Below, in pieces: positions 8,824-18,290 of a stretch of 64,000 nucleotides of DNA. The stretch covers positions 1-64,000 of the forward strand of contig NZ_JAFFQD010000017.1 of NCBI RefSeq assembly GCF_016918565.1. The letters run 5' to 3'. Positions within the stretch are counted from its first letter, which is position 1; every line of letters starts with the position of its first letter. The translations under genes were made by a program, and so were the position numbers. A model generated the notes under the pieces. The model was not told the DNA's origin. It was given only the letters and a program-made list of their open reading frames with translations, and made no database searches. The stretch is from Desulfogranum marinum (GTDB lineage Bacteria; Desulfobacterota; Desulfobulbia; Desulfobulbales; Desulfobulbaceae).

Positions 8824-9357
8824 ATGGCAGCACAAACCATTATGACGGGCAGGGACATAGACAGAAGCCTTGATCGCATAAGTCTTGAAATCATCGAGCG
8901 CAACCATGGCGGCGAACAACTTGCTCTTGTCGGCATTCATACCGGTGGTGTCTTCCTGGCGGAACGTATTCATCAGAAAATACGTGAACATGAACAGATT
9001 TTGCTTCCCTCCGGTAATCTCGATATAACCCTTTACCGAGACGACTGGAGTCTGATTTCCCAAAATCCGATAGTCAAGAAGTCAGAAATTGATTTTGCTC
9101 TGGAAGAGCAGACAGTCATTCTTGTTGATGATGTGATCTTCACCGGCCGGACCATTCGGGCGGCCATGGATGCAATCATGGATTATGGACGTCCTCGATC
9201 TATCCAACTTGCTGTTCTTGTAGATCGCGGCTGTCGAGAACTCCCAATCCAGCCCGATTATGTAGGGATGTCAGTGAATGCGGCAAAGAATGAACGAGTC
9301 GATGTGTTGCTGGAAGAAAGTGGAGAGCACAACGAGGTCGTTTTGTCACAATCCTGA
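8824..9357 (+). CDS. pyrR: PyrR, pyrimidine regulator / uracil phosphoribosyltransferase
   Basis: The 177-residue product has the PRPP-binding motif VILVDDVIFTGRT (98-110), and the N-terminal MTGRDIDRSLDRISLEIIERN and DITLYRDD blocks are typical of PyrR. Family members either attenuate pyr operons by binding mRNA with UMP or act as uracil phosphoribosyltransferases; the sequence cannot decide which. AGGGGGT lies just before ATG 8824. No pyr gene is adjacent; the context is purine synthesis. Confidence 0.92.
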   Translation: MAAQTIMTGRDIDRSLDRISLEIIERNHGGEQLALVGIHTGGVFLAERIHQKIREHEQILLPSGNLDITLYRDDWSLISQNPIVKKSEIDFALEEQTVILVDDVIFTGRTIRAAMDAIMDYGRPRSIQLAVLVDRGCRELPIQPDYVGMSVNAAKNERVDVLLEESGEHNEVVLSQS

Positions 9358-9416
9358 AAATCAGCCTGCTTGATGAGCGCAGGATGAAATGCATGCTTTT
9401 TTAGTGCACCCATCTT

Positions 9417-10883
9417 ATGAAAGAGCAATCAAAGAAAAAACCCATACCACCTGACCTGCAGAGGGTGTGTGAACGCGTACATGAAAAGACTGAAAGTTAT
9501 AAGCAATATAACTTTGCTCAATATCATAATGATTTTTTGAAGGCTTTTTTTGATCTTGCCCAAGAGTATGATTCCCTCGATGATTTTTACCGAGTCTGCG
9601 TATCCGTTCCCTATGCAATGCTGGGGGTTTCAAGTGCTTTGTACTTGTGTCAGGGCGAGGACGAGGGGCTTTCTTTGGTTTGCTCCAGCGAACGGGGAGT
9701 TTTAAAGGAACCTGAACCTGCGGCATTTCCTGTACAGATGAATGACACCCCCTATGAGATGGCAGATTCTTATGTCATTCCGATTTACAGTAAACAGCCT
9801 TTTAAAGCCTTCGGTAATGTGAATGCTCATAACAGGCCGCAACGACAGACAACCCTTTGGAATGATATAAAAGGATCCTGTGGTGCAGGGCATACTCTCG
9901 GCATGTACGAGTTGAGTGGGGCAAGGAAACTTTCCGATGCCGACAGGTTCTTTTTTACCAAGTATGCAAACCGAATTGGATACAACCTGGATAATCGTCT
10001 CATTGCCCGGCAGAATGTTCAACACCTTAAGTTTATCAATGCCCTTGTTGTTGATATTGAGCACAATATCATTGTGCCCAATATGTACTTCAAGCATATT
10101 TTTAATCAGCTCAGAAAGAAAATCGAAGAAATATCGGGGCTTCAGCAGCAAATGCAACGGGCCATAGCAAACGTCCAGGATCCAGGAGAGTGTGAAAACT
10201 GTTGTCGCGGCTTAGCAGAGATGCAAAAAAGCCTCTTGGCCTATCATCAGGAGATGGTTAAACACCACTCCATTACCAGTCTTTTTTTAGAAAGTCTTTT
10301 TCGAAAAGAGCATTTTGAAAGAGGACACCTGGTCCTGCATCCTAAGCAGTGTTTTGTTGAAAAAGATGTTATTATCCCGCAGTTGGAGCACTATGCCAGT
10401 AGGCTCAAGGCGGCTAATGTCAGCGTCGAAAAGCCGGATAATATGCAGCAAGAAGAGATTTCTCTCTATGTTGATATTGGACTGCTGGCCCAGGTGTATG
10501 CAAACCTTTTTTCCAATGCAGCCAAGTATACCCGTGAGATTGTTGATGATAACGGTGTGCCTCGCAAAGCCATGGCTTATGGGCGTGAAATACTGGATAA
10601 CTATCCGGAACCAGGTCATACCAGTATAAAGTTTAACGTTTTTACCACTGGCCCCTGCATGGACCCGGAGGATGGAAATAACCTGTTTCAAGAAGGTGTT
10701 CGTGGGGCTGACAGCAAAAAAATACCAGGAACCGGCCATGGGCTTTCTTTTATCCGGCATGTTGTGGAAATGCATGGCGGAGAAGCCGGGTATGAACCAA
10801 CTTCGCAAGGTAATAATTTTTATTTTATTCTTCCGCTTCCCCCTCTTGATATCCAGCCTCTTTTGCTCACTGACGGTACTTGA
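9417..10883 (+). CDS. orphan sensor histidine kinase
   Basis: This 488-residue protein has no obvious membrane segment and no neighbouring response regulator. Residues 35-200 resemble a GAF-like sensor, a dimerisation helix contains VVDIEHNIIVPNMYF (about 208-222, candidate phospho-His), and the C-terminal ATPase domain shows the N box (NLFSNAAKYT, about 363-372), a DPEDGNNLFQEGVRG segment and the G box GTGHGLSFIRHVVEMHGG. The H box lacks the usual HELR/HD sequence, so the phosphoacceptor assignment is inferred. Two CxxC-type cysteines (CENCC near 258) could bind metal or sense redox. No good ribosome-binding site precedes ATG 9417. Confidence 0.78.
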   Translation: MKEQSKKKPIPPDLQRVCERVHEKTESYKQYNFAQYHNDFLKAFFDLAQEYDSLDDFYRVCVSVPYAMLGVSSALYLCQGEDEGLSLVCSSERGVLKEPEPAAFPVQMNDTPYEMADSYVIPIYSKQPFKAFGNVNAHNRPQRQTTLWNDIKGSCGAGHTLGMYELSGARKLSDADRFFFTKYANRIGYNLDNRLIARQNVQHLKFINALVVDIEHNIIVPNMYFKHIFNQLRKKIEEISGLQQQMQRAIANVQDPGECENCCRGLAEMQKSLLAYHQEMVKHHSITSLFLESLFRKEHFERGHLVLHPKQCFVEKDVIIPQLEHYASRLKAANVSVEKPDNMQQEEISLYVDIGLLAQVYANLFSNAAKYTREIVDDNGVPRKAMAYGREILDNYPEPGHTSIKFNVFTTGPCMDPEDGNNLFQEGVRGADSKKIPGTGHGLSFIRHVVEMHGGEAGYEPTSQGNNFYFILPLPPLDIQPLLLTDGT

Positions 10884-10933
10884 AGGCCAGCATACGCCGT
10901 CAAGCAGCATAACTATTTCCTTAAGAATTTTTC

Positions 10934-13219
10934 ATGTCGAGTAAATCATCTTTAGAGAAGCCGGCTTCCATGGAGCTGCTCGCACCTGCAGGAACCTTTT
11001 CTGCCTTTGAAGCAGCAATGGAGGAAGGAGCAGATGCCGTTTATGTGGGCGCTCCAGGCTTTAACGCCAGATCTTTACGTCGTGACTTTTCTCTGGCTGA
11101 TATCAGTGCAATGACTCGGTATGCACATGATGCGGGAAAGCAGTTGTATGTGGCCATGAACAGCCTGGTCAAGGAACAGGAAATGCGACAGGCGGTGGAA
11201 ACCCTGTCTGTTCTGGCTACCATTGGCCCGGACGCATTGATCGTCCAGGATTTGGGACTTTTTTTTCTAGCGAAAAAGTATTTTCCTGAACTTTCCCTGC
11301 ATGCCTCTACCCTCATGTCAGTTCATAACACGCTGGGTGCTGATTTTTTTACAAACCAAGGATTTGATAGAGTGGTTCTGGCTCGGGAGCTTTCTTTAGA
11401 AGAAATTGGTACGATAAGTCGGGAGAGTAAGGCAAATCTCGAAATATTTATTCATGGTGCCATGTGTTTCAGCTACTCGGGGCTCTGTATGTTTTCAAGC
11501 ATGCATGGCGGGAAATCAAGCCTCAGGGGCCAATGTGTGCAACCGTGTCGCAGGCATTACCGATTACAGGCTCCAAAGCAGACCAGGGGCGGCGGGCCGG
11601 GAAAGGGGCAGCAAGGATTGTTTCTTTTTTCCATGAACGATCTATGTGGAATTGGTTTTTTAAGCAAGCTGGCACAACTAGGAGTGGTGAGCCTCAAAAT
11701 TGAAGGGCGTTTGAAATCAGTTGAGTATGTACGAAAAACTGTTCGTGCTTATCGGTTGTGTCTTGATAATTTGCAGGCACCTGTTCAGGAAAAAGGGCGT
11801 GTGCAAAAAGAAGCAAATGATTTGCTTGATCAGGCGATGAGTAGAACACGGACTCGTGGTTTTTTTGTTGGCAACCATGAAGAGATCGTTAAACCCCATT
11901 TGGTTGGCGTAGCCGGCGTTTTTGCTGGTAAGGCAAAAGTGATCAAGAACAAGAAAGACCAGAGAGACACTAGACCGGCGTGTTTAGTGGCACTTCGATG
12001 TGATGTAAGTGTTGGTGATCGTTTACGTTTTCAGGATGAATCCAGTGATGTGCGTGAGAGTTTTACCCTGCAGTTCATGACGCACGGTAATCGTCCTGTT
12101 CGCCAAGCAAAAAAAGGGCAGACAGTGACCATAGGGCTTCCACCATTGAGCAAAAAAGGGAAGCAGCAGAGAGTAACCCAGGGGCTGCTTTTTCAGGTTG
12201 ATGTGAGTGCAAGCAGAAAAAACGAGGTTAAAGGCACACGTCATTCTGTTTCTAAAAGCAAATCACTGAAGAAAGTAAAGCCCGATGTGGGAAAGGTTGA
12301 CAAGGTTTTACGGTCGGTGGGATGGAGCCAAGGGCGCCAGGTGGGCGCTGCCAAAGGAGTCAGCAGTTCCCGCGGTAAATCAGTACGTTCTTCTCCCAAA
12401 AGGCAGCTCCAACCACAGTGGTGGCTGCGTTGTAGTGAGCTGCCCTCAACGAGACAGCGATATCCTGTGCGACCGACAAAATTGCTTGTTTTTTTACAAG
12501 AGAAGGCATGTCAGCAAATTGCAGCAATGGGGAAAAGAGCTGCAGCCCTCTACCCGCAGCTGATATGGATGTTGCCGCCGGTTATTCATCAAAGGGATAT
12601 AGCGTGGTATAGAAAGGCAGTGAAAGATATGGTTGCTATGGGGTTCTCTCGTTTCCAGATTGGTCATATCTCACAGGTGAGCTTTTTTTCATCCTTTTCA
12701 GCAGAAAGGGGGATCAAGCTGTATGCTGATTACACCGTAAATGTACTCAATAATGCTGCTCTTTTGCATGGGTGGGAGCATGGCATTCAAGGAATGTTGT
12801 TCTCCCTGGAAACCGACCGAGATACTCTGCAACAAGCACTTACCGCCAGGAAAGGCATGGAAGCGCAGGAGGCTCGCTATTCCACCACTCAGGTCGGCAT
12901 GTATGTATATGGCAAACCACCACTTTTTACAGCAAAGCTCAACGCGACCCATCTGCAGACCCGGAAAAATGTTGTTAGTCCCAGAGGAGAGGCCTATACC
13001 ATTGAACGTAAAAGGGATTTAACCTATGTCCGTTCAGAAGTGCCTTTTGTCCTGTTTCCTTATGTTCGGGAAATGATGGCTATGGGAGTGGGGTATTTTG
13101 TCATCGATCTTGAAGGGGGCAATATGCACAAGGGGCTGGCAGAGGCTGCCGGCTGGCTCGATGGGAGAAAAGACGGACAGCAAAAGCTCGATGGAAATTA
13201 CAATGAAGGACTCGCTTGA
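10934..13219 (+). CDS. U32-family protein (RlhA/YhbU type) with a basic insertion
   Basis: This 761-residue protein carries the U32 signature: ELLAPAGTFSAFEAAMEEGADAVYVG at the start, then IFIHGAMCFSYSGLCMFS and RGQCVQPCRR (about 173-205), with four conserved cysteines. Studied relatives such as RlhA hydroxylate 23S rRNA C2501 and others work with prephenate in tRNA modification, so an RNA-modifying role is likelier than proteolysis. Between the catalytic half and the C-terminal second barrel lies a low-complexity Lys/Ser/Arg-rich stretch (about 415-500) that looks like a flexible RNA-binding linker. It is the first gene of the run leading into the LPS locus. Confidence 0.85.
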   Translation: MSSKSSLEKPASMELLAPAGTFSAFEAAMEEGADAVYVGAPGFNARSLRRDFSLADISAMTRYAHDAGKQLYVAMNSLVKEQEMRQAVETLSVLATIGPDALIVQDLGLFFLAKKYFPELSLHASTLMSVHNTLGADFFTNQGFDRVVLARELSLEEIGTISRESKANLEIFIHGAMCFSYSGLCMFSSMHGGKSSLRGQCVQPCRRHYRLQAPKQTRGGGPGKGQQGLFLFSMNDLCGIGFLSKLAQLGVVSLKIEGRLKSVEYVRKTVRAYRLCLDNLQAPVQEKGRVQKEANDLLDQAMSRTRTRGFFVGNHEEIVKPHLVGVAGVFAGKAKVIKNKKDQRDTRPACLVALRCDVSVGDRLRFQDESSDVRESFTLQFMTHGNRPVRQAKKGQTVTIGLPPLSKKGKQQRVTQGLLFQVDVSASRKNEVKGTRHSVSKSKSLKKVKPDVGKVDKVLRSVGWSQGRQVGAAKGVSSSRGKSVRSSPKRQLQPQWWLRCSELPSTRQRYPVRPTKLLVFLQEKACQQIAAMGKRAAALYPQLIWMLPPVIHQRDIAWYRKAVKDMVAMGFSRFQIGHISQVSFFSSFSAERGIKLYADYTVNVLNNAALLHGWEHGIQGMLFSLETDRDTLQQALTARKGMEAQEARYSTTQVGMYVYGKPPLFTAKLNATHLQTRKNVVSPRGEAYTIERKRDLTYVRSEVPFVLFPYVREMMAMGVGYFVIDLEGGNMHKGLAEAAGWLDGRKDGQQKLDGNYNEGLA

Positions 13220-13276
13220 GGTGCAATGCTTAGCCCTTATTGGGCTAGATGGAAGTTGTAGCAGGTGGAGTCTGTA

Positions 13277-14158
13277 ATGGCTGAAGGTGCAATAGCATTG
13301 ATTGGTGGTAAGGGCTTGGGAGATAATCTGGTTGAAATGGTGCTGCTGCATAATGCGCATCTTCGCGGACATGCCACCACTGTGTATAGCGATCTTATCT
13401 ACCAATTGCAGGATTGGTTTCCGCAACACAGGGTTGAACGTTCCTTGCCGGTGGCCGATCTCTCCAACGAACTGGAATCGTACACGCTTTTTTTCTGGTC
13501 GGGCAGAATGGAGCCTTCAACAGATAAGGAAGTGATATCCAGGCAGATGAATTATATTTCCCTCCAACAGCCTCAAATAACGCAAGTCGAAAATATGCAG
13601 GTGGTCTGTCGTCACGTTTTCCCCAACCATCAACCGGTTCTTGAAAACGGTATTTCACCTCCGGCAGGATTAAGCTGGAGAAAAAACGAAAACCGGGTAT
13701 GTATTCATCCAACCAGTGCGGAAGTATGTAAGAATTGGGTGCCGGAAAGATTTTTGCAACTTGGTTATCGCTTGCAAAAACGGGGCTTTGAGCCAGTCTA
13801 TATTATGAGCAAACCTGAGAGCAAGGAGTGGGAGACATTTATTAAGCCTGCTTTCCAACTCATAGGTTTTTCAACTATCGCTGATTGCGCTGGCTATCTT
13901 TATGAGTCCGGTTATTTTATCGGAAATGATTCCGGCGGTGGGCATCTTGCTTCCTGTCTAGGTATCCCGACCCTGAGTATTCATGGAAGGAAAAAGAAGG
14001 CTCGGCTGTGGCAGCCGGGGTGGGGGCATGTTAGAGTGGTGACGCCGAGAGTGAATTTTATAGGTAGCCACCTGCGCCAGCATTATTGGAAATATCTCCT
14101 TACAACCGGTACAGTTGAAAGATGTTTTAAACAGCTTGTTCAAATGGCTGCCCACTGA
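13277..14158 (+). CDS. GT9 family glycosyltransferase (heptosyltransferase-like)
   Basis: The 293-residue product has the GT9 layout: a GGKGLGDNLVEMVLLHNAH phosphate-binding start, then VCIHPTSAEVCKNWVPERFLQLGYRLQKRG in the nucleotide-sugar domain, and a FIGNDSGGGHLASCLGIPTLSIHGR motif near the C-terminus. Enzymes of this family add heptose or related sugars to LPS inner core. GTG at 13265 is also possible; ATG 13277 is favoured by AGGTGGAG about 8 bp upstream. It directly precedes msbA. Confidence 0.85.
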   Translation: MAEGAIALIGGKGLGDNLVEMVLLHNAHLRGHATTVYSDLIYQLQDWFPQHRVERSLPVADLSNELESYTLFFWSGRMEPSTDKEVISRQMNYISLQQPQITQVENMQVVCRHVFPNHQPVLENGISPPAGLSWRKNENRVCIHPTSAEVCKNWVPERFLQLGYRLQKRGFEPVYIMSKPESKEWETFIKPAFQLIGFSTIADCAGYLYESGYFIGNDSGGGHLASCLGIPTLSIHGRKKKARLWQPGWGHVRVVTPRVNFIGSHLRQHYWKYLLTTGTVERCFKQLVQMAAH

Positions 14159-14227
14159 CCAATCAGCTATTGTCGTCGTCGTTTTTGCACAATCTATTCT
14201 TACTACTAACTGTTTAGTTATCTATAA

Positions 14228-15958
14228 ATGACTTCTAAAGAAATTGTTTCACGGCTCGCTCAGGTACTCAAACCTTACCAGGTGAAACTGTTCATCGCCA
14301 TGGGTGCCATGATCATTGTTGCAGGTTTTAATGCAGGCCAAGCCTATATGGTAAAGCCATTACTGGATGAAATATTTTTTAATAAAGACGCGACGCTGCT
14401 CAATATACTGCCCATTGCTCTTTTGTTACTTTTTCTGGTTAAAGGGGTGTTTTATTTTGTCTATTCGTACCTGCTTGAGTGGGTAGGGCAAAATGTCATT
14501 CGAGATTTGCGCATTGCTACCTATAGTCATCTGAATGATTTGAGTTTAAGTTTTTTTCATAAAAATGCCACAGGTGAGCTTATTTCGAGGATTGTAAATG
14601 ATGTCAGTCTGCTGCAGGGGTCGGTGTCCCATGCTCTCATTCACTTGTTACGCAATTTTTTTACGGTGATTGGTTTGCTTGGCGTTATTTTTTATATGGA
14701 TTGGCGACTCGCGTTTGTTTCTTTAATTTTCATTCCCATGGCTGCGGTGCCCATTACCGTTTATGGGAAAAAATTTCGGCGGATCAGTACTCGTTACCAG
14801 ACTCACTTAGGAACGTCTACCAATCAATTGCACGAAACCATAGCAGGTACTCGGATTGTAAAAGCCTTTTGCATGGAAAAGTTTGAGAAAAGCCGATTTG
14901 CAGATCATATGCAGCGGCTTTTCGATATTTTAATGAGTGAAACCCGATATCGTTGCCTCTCACACCCCATGGTAGAATTTCTTGGCGGGATTGGGATGGC
15001 TCTTATTATCTGGTTTGGAGGGATGCAGGTGCTTAACGGCAACTCTACTCCTGGAACGTTTATGTCCTTTCTTACGGCCTTGATCATGCTCTATGAACCG
15101 GTTAAGGGCGTTAGTAAGATAAATTCAACTATCCAGTCGGGAATGGCTGCAGCACAGCGAATATTCTCTCTCCTGGATGTGGAGCTGGATATCAAGGAAA
15201 AAACCGGTGCTGTTCCATTGGCCCCATTTTCCCGCAGCATTACGTTTGATAACATTACCTTTAGGTATGGAGATGATGAGCCCGTCCTGCATAATATCAA
15301 GCTGGAGGTTAAGAGAGGCGAGGTTCTCGCTGTGGTAGGGCCCAGTGGTGGCGGAAAAAGTACGCTGGCTAACCTTATCCCCCGGTTTTACGATGTTACA
15401 TCAGGCTCTATCCGCATAGATGGAAAGAATATTAAAGAGGTAACCCTGCATTCGTTACGGAGCCAGATCGCATTGGTTACCCAGCAGACGATTCTTTTTA
15501 ATGATACTGTGCGCTACAACATCGGTTATGGAGTTGAAGGATGCTCGGATGAAGAGATACTGGAGGCTGCCCGCTCTGCCTATGCCTTGGATTTTATCAA
15601 TGCCTTACCAGATGGTCTTGACACCATTGTCGGTGAGTCCGGCGCTAGATTGTCCGGTGGCCAGCAACAGCGTATATCCATAGCCAGAGCCTTGCTTAAA
15701 AATGCCCCTATTCTCATTTTAGATGAAGCAACATCCGCGTTGGACACGGAATCAGAGCAAAAGGTCCAGTATGCTCTTGAAAATTTGATGCAGAATAGAA
15801 CGACCATTGTCATTGCACACCGGCTTTCCACCATTAAAAAAGCGGATCGAATTATTGTCCTGAAAAACGGTTGGCTGGTGGAGGCAGGGAGCCATGAAGA
15901 ATTGCTGGCATTTGATGGTGAGTATAAGGCTCTTTATTCATTACAATATGCAGCATGA
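14228..15958 (+). CDS. msbA: lipid A/LPS-core flippase, ABC exporter MsbA
   Basis: The 576-residue protein fuses six predicted membrane helices (about 1-310) to an ABC ATPase. Walker A GPSGGGKS (about 371-378), the signature LSGGQQQR (about 476-483), Walker B ILILDEAT (about 495-502) and the switch histidine in IVIAHRLST are intact. MsbA flips lipid A-core across the inner membrane. Its place between a heptosyltransferase-like gene and the O-antigen ligase fits that role. Confidence 0.92.
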   Translation: MTSKEIVSRLAQVLKPYQVKLFIAMGAMIIVAGFNAGQAYMVKPLLDEIFFNKDATLLNILPIALLLLFLVKGVFYFVYSYLLEWVGQNVIRDLRIATYSHLNDLSLSFFHKNATGELISRIVNDVSLLQGSVSHALIHLLRNFFTVIGLLGVIFYMDWRLAFVSLIFIPMAAVPITVYGKKFRRISTRYQTHLGTSTNQLHETIAGTRIVKAFCMEKFEKSRFADHMQRLFDILMSETRYRCLSHPMVEFLGGIGMALIIWFGGMQVLNGNSTPGTFMSFLTALIMLYEPVKGVSKINSTIQSGMAAAQRIFSLLDVELDIKEKTGAVPLAPFSRSITFDNITFRYGDDEPVLHNIKLEVKRGEVLAVVGPSGGGKSTLANLIPRFYDVTSGSIRIDGKNIKEVTLHSLRSQIALVTQQTILFNDTVRYNIGYGVEGCSDEEILEAARSAYALDFINALPDGLDTIVGESGARLSGGQQQRISIARALLKNAPILILDEATSALDTESEQKVQYALENLMQNRTTIVIAHRLSTIKKADRIIVLKNGWLVEAGSHEELLAFDGEYKALYSLQYAA

Positions 15959-15974
15959 ATAAGGAAATAGAGTT

Positions 15975-17171
15975 ATGAGTCCGTCTTTTTCCCAGCGTGT
16001 GCAGCAAATGAACTTTTGTTGCATGCTGCTGTTGGCATTCTTTATCCCCCTTTCAACATCTGTAATTTCCGTGCTTGCCTGCCTGATCTTGCTTGGTTGG
16101 ATTATTGACGGGCGGTTGGTCGAAAAGTTGACGGAGGTGAGCCAAAATGGAGTTTGTCTAGCCGTGTTGGCCTACATTGCCCTCATGGTTGCAGGACTCC
16201 TGTGGAGTGATGATGTACAATCCGGTTTGGCCTTTATCGCTAAAAGGTGGAAATTTATGCTCATGCCGCTGTTCATGACGCTTGTTGTGTACAATAAAAG
16301 ACGGTGGTATATAGCAGCTTTTTTAGCAGGTATGACCGTGGCCATGAGCTTAACCTACCTGGCGTGGTTTGATTTACTTCATTACGCTGATGTCACCCCA
16401 CAGCATATCACCAAGAAAACCTTTCATGTGGTGTATAACCCCCTGCTTGCCATTGCCATCTATATGCTTGCCCATGAACTTTTCTGGGGGAAAATCAGTG
16501 GCATTTTTAAGTGGCTTGGTTTTGTTTTGCTGGGAGTAATGGTTTTTAACATGTTTATTACCGAAGGACGGGCAGGGCAATTGGTTTTCTTTGTCCTGAT
16601 TGTTCTCTTTTTACTGCAAAAGTTTCGAAAAAATCTGATCGTGGCTGTTTGTGGAGCAGCACTTTTTCTACCACTGCTTTTTTATGCAGGGTACTCCTTG
16701 AGCCCCCAGTTTAAAAGCAGGGTTGATCTTGCCGGAAATGAAATAGCGCAGTTTGAAAAGAACCCCAATACCTCTGTTGGGTTACGTTTGTTGTATTGGC
16801 GCAACTCATATGAAATTATGAAAGCCTATCCATTGCTGGGTGTAGGGACCGGTGATTTTGATGCAGAGTACTCCAAAGTTAACCAGCAGCGGTCTCCGCA
16901 GATATCACCTACTGATAATCCGCATAACCAATATTTTCTTGTCGGCACCCGATTTGGCGGTGTTGGCCTAGTGGTCATATTATCGCTTTTTTTCTTACAG
17001 TTCAGGCAGGGCTGGGTGCAAAAAGACGATTTGCAGCGGATGCGCTACGCCTTCCCTGTTTTCTTTTTGGTTATTATGTTGACGGAATCCTATCTCGTTG
17101 TCTATCAAACTGGTTTCTTCTTCTCTCTATTCTCGGCTGTGCTGTTTAAAAAAGTACCGGATGCTTGCTGA
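15975..17171 (+). CDS. O-antigen ligase (WaaL-like) membrane protein
   Basis: The 398-residue protein has about ten hydrophobic segments and the Wzy_C/O-antigen-ligase domain: a long periplasmic loop with LRLLYWRNSYEIMKAYPLLGVGTGDF and the His-containing DNPHNQYFLVGTRFGGVGLV motif (about 317-336). Such enzymes transfer undecaprenyl-linked polysaccharide to lipid A-core in the periplasm. It follows msbA by 16 bp, so the two are probably co-transcribed. The 234 bp after it hold no gene. Confidence 0.85.
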   Translation: MSPSFSQRVQQMNFCCMLLLAFFIPLSTSVISVLACLILLGWIIDGRLVEKLTEVSQNGVCLAVLAYIALMVAGLLWSDDVQSGLAFIAKRWKFMLMPLFMTLVVYNKRRWYIAAFLAGMTVAMSLTYLAWFDLLHYADVTPQHITKKTFHVVYNPLLAIAIYMLAHELFWGKISGIFKWLGFVLLGVMVFNMFITEGRAGQLVFFVLIVLFLLQKFRKNLIVAVCGAALFLPLLFYAGYSLSPQFKSRVDLAGNEIAQFEKNPNTSVGLRLLYWRNSYEIMKAYPLLGVGTGDFDAEYSKVNQQRSPQISPTDNPHNQYFLVGTRFGGVGLVVILSLFFLQFRQGWVQKDDLQRMRYAFPVFFLVIMLTESYLVVYQTGFFFSLFSAVLFKKVPDAC

Positions 17172-17405
17172 TAGGGGCTAATGCCAAGAGTCAACCATTC
17201 CGTGGGTTGTGTCCTCTGTCATCATCTGCAGGATGAAAAAGCATACTCACTATGATGACAGGATTAATTCCTGCTTTTAATGGGGAAATGGAATTTTTTG
17301 GTTTGAAGACGAAAAACGAGATCTTACTTCCATCCTTTTGTGCAGAGAAGAGTAAAGCTCTTTATAAGTATTATCTCCTTGTTCACTATAGGAAAAAGCC
17401 TAAAT

Positions 17406-18281
17406 ATGCCTGAGTTGCCGTCACTGTCGATCATAATTGTTAACTATAACACTGCAGACCTGCTGCCTGCCTGTCTTGATTCTGTGATGGCACAGCGTGA
17501 CCAGTGGCAGAAGGTGTTTGTGGTTGACAATAACTCGACCGACAACAGTGTTGCCTTAATAAAGCAGAGCTATCCACAGGTTGAGCTGATCGATAATCAC
17601 GAAAATGTGGGATTCGGAACTGCAAATAATCAGGCTGCAGAGCAATCTAAGAGTGATTTATTGTTTTTGCTCAATCCAGATACGATATTGCAACCACGAT
17701 GCCTGGTAGCCATGAGAGAATACATGCACCAGCAAACACAGGTAGGGCTGGGTGGTATACGAATGATCACCGGCTCTGGACATGATCATGATACAATTGA
17801 GTATGATTATCCAGGCGGGCATTACAGCAAGGGGTTGTTTGCTGCGTTGCCGGGCAGTATTGCCTGGGTATTGGGTGCTGGCATGGTTGTCCGTAAAGAG
17901 GTCATGGATGGTATCTGTGGCTTTGATGAACAGTTTTTCCTGTATGGAGAAGATATTGATCTCTGTCTGCGCATACGAAAGGCTGGATGGGCTATCGGTT
18001 TCATACCGGAAGCGGTTATAACCCATTTGGAAGGCCAAAGTGAACGGAACGTTGACCCATTGTCGGTTTTTGAAAAAAAAATGAAAGCGGAAGTGCAGTT
18101 TTTAAGCAAGCACTATCCCATCAACATGCAACGGAAAATTGGCAGGGCGCGTTCAATTCAAGCTGCCTGGCGTATTTTCTGTTTATCGTGTTTACCAGCT
18201 TCACGCCATCAAAAACAGAGGAACCAGATGAAGCTTTATCAGTATAAAATTGCCTTTAGTCTGTATCGCTCCATCACTTAG
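17406..18281 (+). CDS. GT2 glycosyltransferase, rhamnosyltransferase-like
   Basis: The 291-residue enzyme has the GT-A start LSIIIVNYNTADLLPACLDSV, DNNSTDNS, the DxD-type LLNPDT, and the FDEQFFLYGEDIDLCLRIRKAGW acceptor motif common in WbbL/RfbF-type rhamnosyltransferases. A short hydrophobic tail (near FCLSCLP) may hold it to the membrane. ATG 17406 is followed at once by the fold; an upstream GTG at 17340 would add 22 non-homologous residues. It begins a new run of four closely spaced sugar-transfer genes. Confidence 0.85.
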   Translation: MPELPSLSIIIVNYNTADLLPACLDSVMAQRDQWQKVFVVDNNSTDNSVALIKQSYPQVELIDNHENVGFGTANNQAAEQSKSDLLFLLNPDTILQPRCLVAMREYMHQQTQVGLGGIRMITGSGHDHDTIEYDYPGGHYSKGLFAALPGSIAWVLGAGMVVRKEVMDGICGFDEQFFLYGEDIDLCLRIRKAGWAIGFIPEAVITHLEGQSERNVDPLSVFEKKMKAEVQFLSKHYPINMQRKIGRARSIQAAWRIFCLSCLPASRHQKQRNQMKLYQYKIAFSLYRSIT

Positions 18282-18290
18282 GTATCAGCG

